From assembly GCA_041741895.1 (NCBI GenBank), contig JBGSJO010000050.1, forward strand, positions 1 through 64,000: 64,000 bases of DNA, in the 5' to 3' direction. The notes below the pieces were generated by a model that was given only the letters and a program-made list of their open reading frames with translations, had not been told where the DNA came from and ran no database searches. Each line of letters opens with the position of its first letter. Position 1 is the first letter of the stretch. Shown piece after piece: positions 18,160 to 25,409 of the stretch. Source of the DNA: Allopontixanthobacter sp041741895 (GTDB taxonomy: Bacteria; Pseudomonadota; Alphaproteobacteria; Sphingomonadales; Sphingomonadaceae). The translations under genes were made by a program, and so were the position numbers.

Positions 18160-19092
18160 ATGATGGATCTGGCGACATTGACCATGAACCCCACGCTGGA
18201 CACTGCGTGCGAGGTGGATCGGGTCATCCCCACGATCAAGCTGCGCGCAAACCATGAACGCTATGATCCAGGCGGAGGCGGGATCAATGTTGCGCGGGTA
18301 TTTGTCCGGCTGGGCGGCAATGCGAGGGTTTATTACCTTTCGGGCGGCGCGACCGGAGTGGCGCTTGATGGCTTGCTCGATCTGCACCAGCTGGTGCGCA
18401 GACCGATAAGGATCGCCGGGCAGACCAGGGTCAGCACCGCAGTGCATGAACACAGCACCGGGCGGGAATTCCGCTTCGTACCTGCCGGACCGCAGATCGC
18501 CGAGAGTGAATGGCGTGAATGCCTGAGCCGGCTTGAGCGGGCGAAACACGATTATCTGGTCGCCAGCGGGTCCTTGCCGGGCGGAGTACCGGACGATTTC
18601 TATGCCCGTGTCGGGGCCATCGCCCGGCGAAAGGGGATGCGCTTCGTGCTCGACACCTCCGGCCCGGCGCTGGCCGCAGGCCTGGCTGGCGGCGATGTGT
18701 TCCTCGCCAAGCCGAGCCTTGAGGAATTCCGTTCGTTGGTGGGCGAAGATCTGACTGGCGAAGAAGCGATCACCCAGGCCGCAATGGCGGTGGTCGAGCG
18801 CGGGGAGGCGGAATATCTGGCCGTCACCATGGGGAACCTGGGCGCTGTGCTGGCCAGCCGGACCGGACCCGTGCTGTTACCGGCATTGGAGGTTGAAGCG
18901 CGCAGCGCGGTGGGTGCGGGCGACAGCTTCCTGGCCGCCATGGTTCATGCGCTGGCTCTGGGCAAAGAGCCTGAAGTCGCGTTTCGGTTCGGTATTGCCG
19001 CAGGGGCTGCGGCGGTCCTGACCCCCGGTACCGATCTGTGCCGACCGGAGGATATCCAGCAGCTTATCGCGCAGCAGAGCGAGCCATGCTGA
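18160..19092 (+). CDS. PfkB-family hexose kinase (1-phosphofructokinase/6-phosphofructokinase II type)
   Basis: A 310-residue ribokinase-fold sugar kinase. The N-terminus LTMNPTLDTACEVD and GGGGINVARVFVRLGG match the PfkB/LacC/FruK group. The C-terminal signature VGAGDSFLA contains the catalytic base Asp255. It probably phosphorylates a fructose or tagatose phosphate; the exact substrate cannot be told. ATG 18160 (also 18163) is chosen because the family start M-x-T-L-T-x-N-P lies there; a longer open frame begins inside ppsA. It follows ppsA by 29 bp and ends the usp-glucan synthase-ppsA-pfkB run. Confidence 0.88.
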   Translation: MMDLATLTMNPTLDTACEVDRVIPTIKLRANHERYDPGGGGINVARVFVRLGGNARVYYLSGGATGVALDGLLDLHQLVRRPIRIAGQTRVSTAVHEHSTGREFRFVPAGPQIAESEWRECLSRLERAKHDYLVASGSLPGGVPDDFYARVGAIARRKGMRFVLDTSGPALAAGLAGGDVFLAKPSLEEFRSLVGEDLTGEEAITQAAMAVVERGEAEYLAVTMGNLGAVLASRTGPVLLPALEVEARSAVGAGDSFLAAMVHALALGKEPEVAFRFGIAAGAAAVLTPGTDLCRPEDIQQLIAQQSEPC

Positions 19093-19133
19093 AGGGATGG
19101 CAAGGCCTGCACACACGCGCAACTGCGTAATTA

Positions 19134-19153
19134 CCTTGATTATGCCTTGATTA
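19134..19153 (+). promoter_or_regulatory. direct repeat CCTTGATTA x2, 11-bp phase
   Basis: CCTTGATTA occurs at 19134-19142 and again at 19145-19153, one helical turn apart, just before the AI-2E transporter gene. TTGAT is an FNR-type half-site, but the two halves are direct, not inverted. It is therefore not a classical FNR box and may be the binding site of another regulator. Confidence 0.3.
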
Positions 19154-19171
19154 CAGCGGAAGTCTTCATGG

Positions 19172-20278
19172 GTGCCGCACAGCCGGAATTGGGAGCAGAA
19201 TTTGTCGAATAAGCACGATGCCCTTCCGCCAACGCTGTCCCTGATCGCGGTCGGCATTCTGGTCCTTCTCGGGATCATCCTGTGCTATTTGATCACCGCG
19301 CCATTTATCCCCGCGCTGGTCTGGTCCTTCACTCTGGCAGTCCTGTTCGCGCCGGTGGAGCGGGTGCTTCGCGCACGTCTTCGCAAGCCGGCTCTGTCGG
19401 TCTCCATCGCAATGACGATTGCGGCCACGCTGGTTGTCGCGCCGGTGATCTTCGTTTCGGCGGCGCTGCTCGAAAGCATCATCGACAGCATGGATGCGAT
19501 GAGCGCGGTGCTCTCGACTGAGGACAGGCGGGGCCTTTCGCAGGACTATCCCGAATTGTCTGCAGTGATCGTCTGGCTCGATAACCGATTGGACCTGCCG
19601 CAGTTTTTCCAATCCTTCACCGCTTGGCTGCAGAGGTGGGGTACCAGCCTGATCCTGGGGTCGATAACCAGCATCATCAACCTGTTGTTGACGTTTTATT
19701 TCCTGTTCTACCTGTTGCGCGACCGGACATGGATGGTGGCCGCCATTGGCAGATTGCTGCCCTTTTCACTTGCGGAATACCGGCTGCTGGCAGACCGGAT
19801 GGAGAAAACCGTCTTCGCATCCGTCTATGGTACTGCCGCAGTATCGGTTTTGCAGGGATTTCTTGGGGGCCTGGTGTTCTGGTGGCTCGATTTGCCATCG
19901 CCAGTTTTCTGGGGAGTGATCATGGGGTTACTGGGGATCGTACCCTTTCTCGGGGCTTTTATCGTCTGGGTGCCGGCATCGATTGCGCTGGCCTTGAACG
20001 GGCAGTGGGGGGCGGCCGCCATTTTGGTGATCTGGGGAACCTTCATCGTCGGGCTGATCGATAATATAGTCTATCCGATCCTGGTCGGGCGCCAGCTCGC
20101 GCTTCATTCCATGCTGTCCTTCATCGCGATCGTCGGCGGGATCGTGATCTTCGGTGCGCATGGTTTCGTGCTCGGCCCGCTGATCGTGGCAGCTACCCAG
20201 AGCCTGTTCGAAATTCTGAGAACGAGACTCGACCACGGCGGTTTCGCGGCGCCGGCCGAATCCCCACCGGTCCCATAG
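19172..20278 (+). CDS. AI-2E family transporter (PerM/YdiK-like)
   Basis: An inner-membrane protein of up to 368 residues with about eight hydrophobic segments. These begin with LIAVGILVLLGIILCYLI and include the family's PFLGAFIVWVP and NIVYPILVGRQLALHSM motifs. The family is named after autoinducer-2 export, but most members have no proven substrate. The start is uncertain. GTG 19172 has GGAAG upstream. TTG 19202 has GGAG with six-base spacing and would give 359 residues. A second family member lies at 57893. It may be transcribed separately from pfkB, since an 11-bp-phased direct repeat lies in the spacer. Confidence 0.85.
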   Translation: MPHSRNWEQNLSNKHDALPPTLSLIAVGILVLLGIILCYLITAPFIPALVWSFTLAVLFAPVERVLRARLRKPALSVSIAMTIAATLVVAPVIFVSAALLESIIDSMDAMSAVLSTEDRRGLSQDYPELSAVIVWLDNRLDLPQFFQSFTAWLQRWGTSLILGSITSIINLLLTFYFLFYLLRDRTWMVAAIGRLLPFSLAEYRLLADRMEKTVFASVYGTAAVSVLQGFLGGLVFWWLDLPSPVFWGVIMGLLGIVPFLGAFIVWVPASIALALNGQWGAAAILVIWGTFIVGLIDNIVYPILVGRQLALHSMLSFIAIVGGIVIFGAHGFVLGPLIVAATQSLFEILRTRLDHGGFAAPAESPPVP

Positions 20279-20360
20279 GGCGGCATTTGGGCATCCCATT
20301 CTTTCCATAAGGATATCTACGCATTCCCGCTGCAGGGGGCTGTCCGATATCGACCGGCTC

Positions 20361-20936
20361 ATGCGAAATATCCTCGTTCTCGATGGACACCCGCACGATA
20401 ATCGGGATCATTACGTGCATGCGCTCGCCACAGCCTATGTGAAAGGTGCGGAAGAACTGCACGAAGTGCGCCGGATCGACCTGGCCAAGCTCGACTTTCC
20501 AGTGCTGCGAGACCCCGGCGCTTGGAAATCGGGAAAGGCGGTGGAGAGCCTGCATGAAGTCCATGCCGCGGTGGACTGGGCGGATCATCTGGTCATCTTG
20601 TACCCGCTGTGGCTGGGCGATGTTCCGGCGCTGCTGAAGGCATTGCTGGAACAGGTGGCGCGTCCCGGATTTGCCATCCAGCCGAAGGAACACGGCCTTT
20701 ACACCAAGCTGCTGAAGGGCAAATCCGCGCGCCTGATTGTGACTATGGGGATGCCGGCCGCGGCCTATTCCATCTTCTTCCGTGCCCATAGCGTGAAGAG
20801 TTTGAAGCGAAATATCCTCCATTTCGTCGGGGTATCCCCCGTTCGGGTCACGCTGATCGGCCGCGTGGACAAGGGGGATGCTTACCGCAGGAAATGGCTG
20901 GGCAAGGTCGAGAGGCTGGGCCGGTTCGGCCGCTGA
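20361..20936 (+). CDS. NAD(P)H-dependent flavodoxin-fold oxidoreductase
   Basis: 191 residues of the flavodoxin-2/NQO1-like family (KefF/MdaB relatives). It starts ILVLDGHPHDNRDHYVHALA, the FMN phosphate-binding segment of the family. WADHLVILYPLWLGDVPALLKALLEQV follows around residues 73-99. GMPAAAY lies where the flavin-contacting loop is expected. It likely reduces quinones or other electrophiles by two electrons in the cytoplasm. No potassium-efflux (kefC) gene adjoins it. It lies 82 bp after the AI-2E gene on the same strand. Confidence 0.8.
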   Translation: MRNILVLDGHPHDNRDHYVHALATAYVKGAEELHEVRRIDLAKLDFPVLRDPGAWKSGKAVESLHEVHAAVDWADHLVILYPLWLGDVPALLKALLEQVARPGFAIQPKEHGLYTKLLKGKSARLIVTMGMPAAAYSIFFRAHSVKSLKRNILHFVGVSPVRVTLIGRVDKGDAYRRKWLGKVERLGRFGR

Positions 20937-21060
20937 GATAGTGCCGGTGGTGCACGCCATGCAGCTCGATTCCCCAGGCAAAAACCCCCTTGCGACAGAG
21001 CGCGGGTACTTGAAGAGGCTACGGCAGTCTTCCCCTGAACGGAGTCCCTGAACGGTCCGC

Positions 21061-21750
21061 CTAATTACCGGGACCTTGGTTCATGCTTTTTTCGGCTCTC
21101 TGCCGCGCACTTGCCAGTAATTCCACCACTTCTGAATCGCTGATCTGGCCGAAATCATCATAATGCGCGCCGACTGCGTAAAAGGGATCCGGGGTGACCA
21201 GGCAGACCAGATCGTCACACATGCCGCGCAGGCTGGACAGTGTGTCGCTGGGTGATACCGGAACGGCGAGGACAATGCGGGCAGGTTTTGCCTTGGCCAA
21301 TGCTTGCAACGCAGCCTTCACCGTATTGCCGGTTGCGATGCCATCGTCGACCACCACCACGCTACGGCCCTGCACCGACACCGGCGGGCCGGTGCGATAG
21401 GCGGCGCGGCGGCGCTCGATTTCCGCCAATTCACTGGCAATTTCGCGTTCGATATAGGTTTCGCTGGCACCCGCCATCCGGGCTGAAGCCTGGTCGATCA
21501 CGAGTTGCGGAGAAGAACCATCGACCAGTGCGCCGATGCCGTATTCCTTGTGCCCGGGCGCGCCGATCTTGCGCACCATGATGATGTCCAGCGGTGCCTC
21601 CAGCGCCTCGGCGACTTCGTAAGCCACCGGAACCCCGCCGCGCGGCAGGGCCAGCACAACCGGATCGCGCAATTGCATCGGCAAGAGCGCCGCAGCCAGG
21701 GCCTGTCCGGCCTGCGTTCGGTCCGCAAAGCGGTCGTAAGTCCGGGTCAT
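21061..21750 (-). CDS. phosphoribosyltransferase-fold protein
   Basis: 229 residues of the type I phosphoribosyltransferase fold. VVVVDDGIATGNT has the PRPP-binding Asp135-Asp136 pair, and the family-specific LALPRGGVPVAYEVA lies near residues 32-46. This is the family found alone or fused to an esterase or hydrolase domain (for example in mycobacterial stress islands); its substrate is unknown. GGGGAGG lies eight bases upstream of the ATG at 21750, which fixes the start; a longer open frame exists but has no such site. The ATGA at its start overlaps the stop of a short upstream frame that resembles the tail of an erythromycin-esterase protein. Confidence 0.85.
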   Translation of the reverse strand: MTRTYDRFADRTQAGQALAAALLPMQLRDPVVLALPRGGVPVAYEVAEALEAPLDIIMVRKIGAPGHKEYGIGALVDGSSPQLVIDQASARMAGASETYIEREIASELAEIERRRAAYRTGPPVSVQGRSVVVVDDGIATGNTVKAALQALAKAKPARIVLAVPVSPSDTLSSLRGMCDDLVCLVTPDPFYAVGAHYDDFGQISDSEVVELLASARQRAEKSMNQGPGN

Positions 21751-21887
21751 GCCAGCCTCCCCAGATGCATCAGAACCCAGTCTGCCGCCAGATCGACAAC
21801 CCGGTCCAGCCGCCCGCCATGCGGAACCATCGCCCCAGTCCGCTTGTCCTGTGGACGGTACAGAATTCCTGGGTGCCGTGGATTGCC
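21747..21887 (-). pseudogene. remnant of an erythromycin-esterase-family gene (C-terminus)
   Basis: A 46-codon open stretch reads HPGILYRPQDKRTGAM...LDRVVDLAADWVLMHL. From memory of the family, erythromycin-esterase-like proteins end with I-Y-R-P-E-x-E-R followed by F-D-A-V-I-H-L-D. This looks like that tail, cut off upstream by a TGA at 21888-21890. Its stop overlaps the phosphoribosyltransferase start codon. The two families are fused or adjacent in other bacteria, which supports the reading. A 27-codon version could start at ATG 21830. No further homology is visible in 21891-22124, which holds only a small GCCTG/CAGGC hairpin near 22031-22046. Confidence 0.45.
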
Positions 21888-22124
21888 TCAAGATCGACTT
21901 TGTTCACAAAGGCCGGATTGTGGAGCGTCATGTTGTGCGCCTACTTCAATGCAACGGGGGCACCGGTATTTCGGCGCCGCTTGTTGCAAATTGCGCTCAG
22001 CCCCCTTTCCAATCCATACGTAGTTTCCTGCCTGTCCATGCAGGCAGAATCGTCACCGCAGTTTTCGCCGCCGTGACCACCGGTTGTTCGGGTCGGATCG
22101 GCCCTGCACCGCTGGCGCGAGGAC

Positions 22125-22814
22125 TTATCTGGAAAGCAGGGAGCCCAGATTCCGGTAGCTCCTGCCGATCGGGACTTCCATGCCGGTGTCCAGCCGGATC
22201 GCCCCGGTTCGCTGCTCGGCTATCCGTTCGCTGTTGACAACGAAGGACTTGTGCACCTGCACGAACCGGTCGCCGGGTAGGGATTCGATCACCTGACGAA
22301 GCGTGACGGTGGCCAGGCTCTCTGCATCGTCACTCCAGACTTTCACAAAGTTGCCCTGCGCCTGGAAGCAGCTTATCCGGTCAAGCCGGAATCGCCGCTG
22401 GGTTCGATCCACCTTCAGGACCAGATCCTCTGCCTTACCGCCCGCTTGCGCAACTTGCGCCGCCAGCCGGCGCTTGGCTTTTTCCACGGCGGCGGCGAAG
22501 CGATCGATGCTGACCGGTTTGAGCAGATAGTCGACAACGTCGAGGTCATATCCCTCGAGCGCGTGTTCGCGGTGGGCGCTGACGATCACCGTCAGGGGCG
22601 GCGACTGCAATCCGCGCAACAGGTCCAGACCGCCGAATTGAGGCATCTGGACATCGAGAAACATGAGATCGATCGGAAATTTCGCGGCCATCGCCAATGC
22701 CTGGGCGGCATTGTAGCACTGGCCCACCACCTTCAGTTCGGGATACGCCCGGCAATGATGCAAGAGCACCTCGTGTGCGGGCGGCTCGTCGTCCACGATC
22801 AGGACATTCAGCAT
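22125..22814 (-). CDS. LytTR-family response regulator
   Basis: 229 residues. The N-terminal receiver domain has LIVDDEPPAHE, phospho-acceptor Asp in LMFLDVQMPQFGG near residue 55, Ser in VIVSAH, and KPVSIDRF. The C-terminal LytTR DNA-binding domain contains FVQVHKSFVVN and IPIGRSYR-like strands (VPIGRSYRN). It is translated after the sensor kinase and overlaps its stop by seven bases. ATG 22814 is chosen because the receiver begins directly there. The likely target is the divergent ABC transporter at 24540, or its own operon; this is inference from position. Confidence 0.88.
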   Translation of the reverse strand: MLNVLIVDDEPPAHEVLLHHCRAYPELKVVGQCYNAAQALAMAAKFPIDLMFLDVQMPQFGGLDLLRGLQSPPLTVIVSAHREHALEGYDLDVVDYLLKPVSIDRFAAAVEKAKRRLAAQVAQAGGKAEDLVLKVDRTQRRFRLDRISCFQAQGNFVKVWSDDAESLATVTLRQVIESLPGDRFVQVHKSFVVNSERIAEQRTGAIRLDTGMEVPIGRSYRNLGSLLSR

Positions 22815-24310
22815 TGTCTTAGATCCAGTTCGAGCTCGGCGCGCCACTGTCCGCCGTGACTGGTGCTGGTCAGGCGAAATCCGCCGCCGAACAGCAGTTC
22901 CAGCCGCCGCCGCAGATTGCCAAGGCCCACCCCCGGAACGCCGGATTTCGCCTCGCCCGGAGCAAGCATATTGACGCAGGTGAAATGCATCCGCCCCCTT
23001 TCAATGGCCAGGTGGATTGTCGTTTCGCTTGGCTGGTCCGACGGCTCGACCCCGTGCTTGAAGGCGTTCTCCACCAGCATTATCAGCAGCAGCGGGGGGA
23101 TTGCGAAGCCGGCTGCATCATCCGGCCAATGGAATGAAACACGGCATCGTTCGCCCAGGCGCAGCAATTGCAGATCAATATAATTGCGAAGGTATTCGAT
23201 CTCTGCATCCAACCCTACCCACTCTTTTTGCCCGTCGTAAACGACATAGCGCAGAAGGTCGGAAAGTTTGACCACGGCCGCCGCACTGGCGGGCCGATCC
23301 TGCAGACAAAGCGCATAGATCGTGTTGAGCGAGTTAAACAGGAAATGCGGATTGATCTGCTGCTGAAGCGCGTGCAGTTCGGCGCGAACCTGCTCGGTCC
23401 GGCCTGTCGCGGCGGCTTTTTCGGTCAGCAAACGCTCGCTGGCGAGCAGTATCGGTATTGCCACAGCCATGAAGACGAAGGCGAAGCCATAATTGGCGGG
23501 ATCGAAGGGGTTGTGGTTTTCGGAAGGCAACAGACTCAAATCGGGCGGGTTGAGCGGCAGCAACAGGATTACGCTGCAGACCAGCGGCGCGGCCACAATC
23601 CAATAGGCAAGGCTTGCCAGCGCGAAGAAAATCCAGCCATGCCGGTGTAGAGCGCGGCGGATGAGAAAGTGGCGGCATCCCCAATAAAAGCCGTAGAGTA
23701 GCATTCCGACAATCGAGAACTGCCAGAGATATCCCACGAATTCGCCCGGATTGGCGGCGATCCTCTCTGGGTCCAACCAGGTTCCCAGCGGCTGGTTATT
23801 GACCGCGTCAGGCGTAGAGGCAAATAAAGAGGTCGATGCGAGTGTCCATGCCGCCAGGAGCGCGATGACAGCACCGTCGAGGGTGACGGGCAATTGGCGC
23901 AGGATGGAGACCATATTTCCGCCGCCGTACCTGCCACGCCCTTCCCGTCCGACCAGCAAAGCCGCGGCGCTGAAAACCGCTGCGAACCCGCATTCCCACG
24001 GGCTGGGGAGAAAAATGCCGGACCGCCCCTCTCCGCCCAGTATCAGAATGGCGAGCGGGTAGAGCAAAAAGCCGATCAGCCAGGCTGGCACCGCCGCCCG
24101 CAGCCGAGCCCGGTGAGCGACAAGGTGTGCCGCAAGGAACGGCAGACTTGCGATGCCCACCAAAGCGATATCCAGGGCGAAGCTTGTCCACGCCGAAATA
24201 TTTCCCGCCTGCTGCCTGAGATATGCGCTGAACAGGACCGCAGCGATGATCGGCATGGCCTGCGTGGACCATGTTCTGATTTCTGCGGGAATATATCGAG
24301 ACCTGCTCAA
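22808..24310 (-). CDS. LytS/YehU-type sensor histidine kinase
   Basis: 500 residues. The N-terminal half (about 1-290) has roughly eight hydrophobic segments, with no recognised sensor domain. Then comes a His_kinase (PF06580) domain with QINPHFLFNSLNTIYAL, in which the His is the phosphorylation site. An HATPase region follows with PPLLLIMLVENAFKHG and GVGLGNLRRRLELLFG. It pairs with the overlapping LytTR regulator. The membrane part presumably senses an envelope or ligand signal. It is divergent from the ABC exporter genes, separated by 229 bp. Confidence 0.85.
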   Translation of the reverse strand: MSRSRYIPAEIRTWSTQAMPIIAAVLFSAYLRQQAGNISAWTSFALDIALVGIASLPFLAAHLVAHRARLRAAVPAWLIGFLLYPLAILILGGEGRSGIFLPSPWECGFAAVFSAAALLVGREGRGRYGGGNMVSILRQLPVTLDGAVIALLAAWTLASTSLFASTPDAVNNQPLGTWLDPERIAANPGEFVGYLWQFSIVGMLLYGFYWGCRHFLIRRALHRHGWIFFALASLAYWIVAAPLVCSVILLLPLNPPDLSLLPSENHNPFDPANYGFAFVFMAVAIPILLASERLLTEKAAATGRTEQVRAELHALQQQINPHFLFNSLNTIYALCLQDRPASAAAVVKLSDLLRYVVYDGQKEWVGLDAEIEYLRNYIDLQLLRLGERCRVSFHWPDDAAGFAIPPLLLIMLVENAFKHGVEPSDQPSETTIHLAIERGRMHFTCVNMLAPGEAKSGVPGVGLGNLRRRLELLFGGGFRLTSTSHGGQWRAELELDLRQC

Positions 24311-24539
24311 CCTGGGTAAACCTTTCCATACCGATCAACCGGGCCAGTCTGCACCACTCACTGACGGAAGAGTCATCCTGAATGACGAACCGCGTAAATT
24401 CGATGACCAACGGCGCGGCGGTTCTCCTTTCGGCCATGCTTGTGCGGTTCAACACTGCAATCCCCGCCTTGGCCATTTGCCGGTTGCGGCAATGCACGGC
24501 CACCGCGAAGCACGCAAGCTCATCGAAGTGGAGGTATTC

Positions 24540-25409
24540 GTGCTGCAGATTCGCGATTTGGTCAAATGCTATCCCGGCGGCGTGCGCGCGCTAGGCGGCA
24601 TCGATCTGACAGTGGCCAACGGAATGTTCGGTCTGCTTGGCCCGAACGGCGCAGGCAAGAGCAGCCTGATGCGCATCCTTGCCGGATTACAGCTACCCGA
24701 CCGGGGGTCTGTGCAATTCGGCAGCATCGATATTGTGGCCCAACCGATGGAATTGCGCCGTCGGCTGGGTTACTTGCCCCAATCTTTTGGCGCCTATCCC
24801 TACATCGGCTGCCGCGCGCTGCTGCGGCACATGGCCGTGATCAAGGGCTTGCCGGACAATACAGCGACAGCGCAGCAAGTTGATCAGCTTATCGAACTGA
24901 CCAATCTTGAACAGCATGCATCGCGCCCGGTCACGACATTTTCTGGCGGTATGCGCCAGCGTTTCGGCATTGCCCAGGCGCTCCTTGGCGATCCTGCCCT
25001 GCTTATCCTGGACGAACCGACAGCCGGCCTCGATCCGGGAGAGCGGCTGCGTCTATACAACCTGCTGAGCCAGCTCAGCGCCGACAGGGTCGTGCTCCTT
25101 TCTACCCACATCGTTGATGATGCGGAACAATTGTGCTCCGAAGTGGCCATCATTGCGGGCGGCCAGATCGTAGCCCGGGGGATGACCGAACAATTGGTGC
25201 AATCGCTTGACGGATGCATTTGGCAATCCACCGAAGAAGCCAGTCGCGCACCCGGTGTTGTTCTGCTGAACACCGCCTATCTGCGGGGCAAACCGGTCAG
25301 CCGCTATCATAGTGAAGGCTGCCCCGGCACAGGGTTCGCGCCGGTTCCGCCCACTCTGGAGGATCGATATTTTCTCGAGCTCCTCCGCCGGGGGACAGAG
25401 CAATGCTGA
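24540..25409 (+). CDS. ABC transporter ATP-binding protein (ABC-2 exporter type)
   Basis: 289 residues with GPNGAGKS (Walker A, 34-41), LPQSFG (Q-loop), FSGGMRQR (signature), LLILDEPTAGLDP (Walker B) and LLSTHIVDD (H-loop). All catalytic motifs are intact. GTG 24540 is preferred because GGAGG lies five bases before it and the ABC fold begins immediately after. Longer in-frame starts overlap the kinase promoter region. The stop overlaps the start of the permease/peptidase fusion (ATGCTGA). The C-terminal 60 residues resemble the regulatory tail of this exporter family. Confidence 0.88.
   Translation: MLQIRDLVKCYPGGVRALGGIDLTVANGMFGLLGPNGAGKSSLMRILAGLQLPDRGSVQFGSIDIVAQPMELRRRLGYLPQSFGAYPYIGCRALLRHMAVIKGLPDNTATAQQVDQLIELTNLEQHASRPVTTFSGGMRQRFGIAQALLGDPALLILDEPTAGLDPGERLRLYNLLSQLSADRVVLLSTHIVDDAEQLCSEVAIIAGGQIVARGMTEQLVQSLDGCIWQSTEEASRAPGVVLLNTAYLRGKPVSRYHSEGCPGTGFAPVPPTLEDRYFLELLRRGTEQC

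Noticed and set aside
21031..21060. Direct repeat CCCTGAACGG x2 between the oxidoreductase and phosphoribosyltransferase genes
   Set aside because: Lies at the ends of two convergent genes, so a regulatory role is unlikely; no other support.
23808..24503. Minus-strand open frame overlapping the start of the LytS-type kinase
   Set aside because: Different frame from the kinase; its composition is that of a shadow and the kinase frame itself is continuous.
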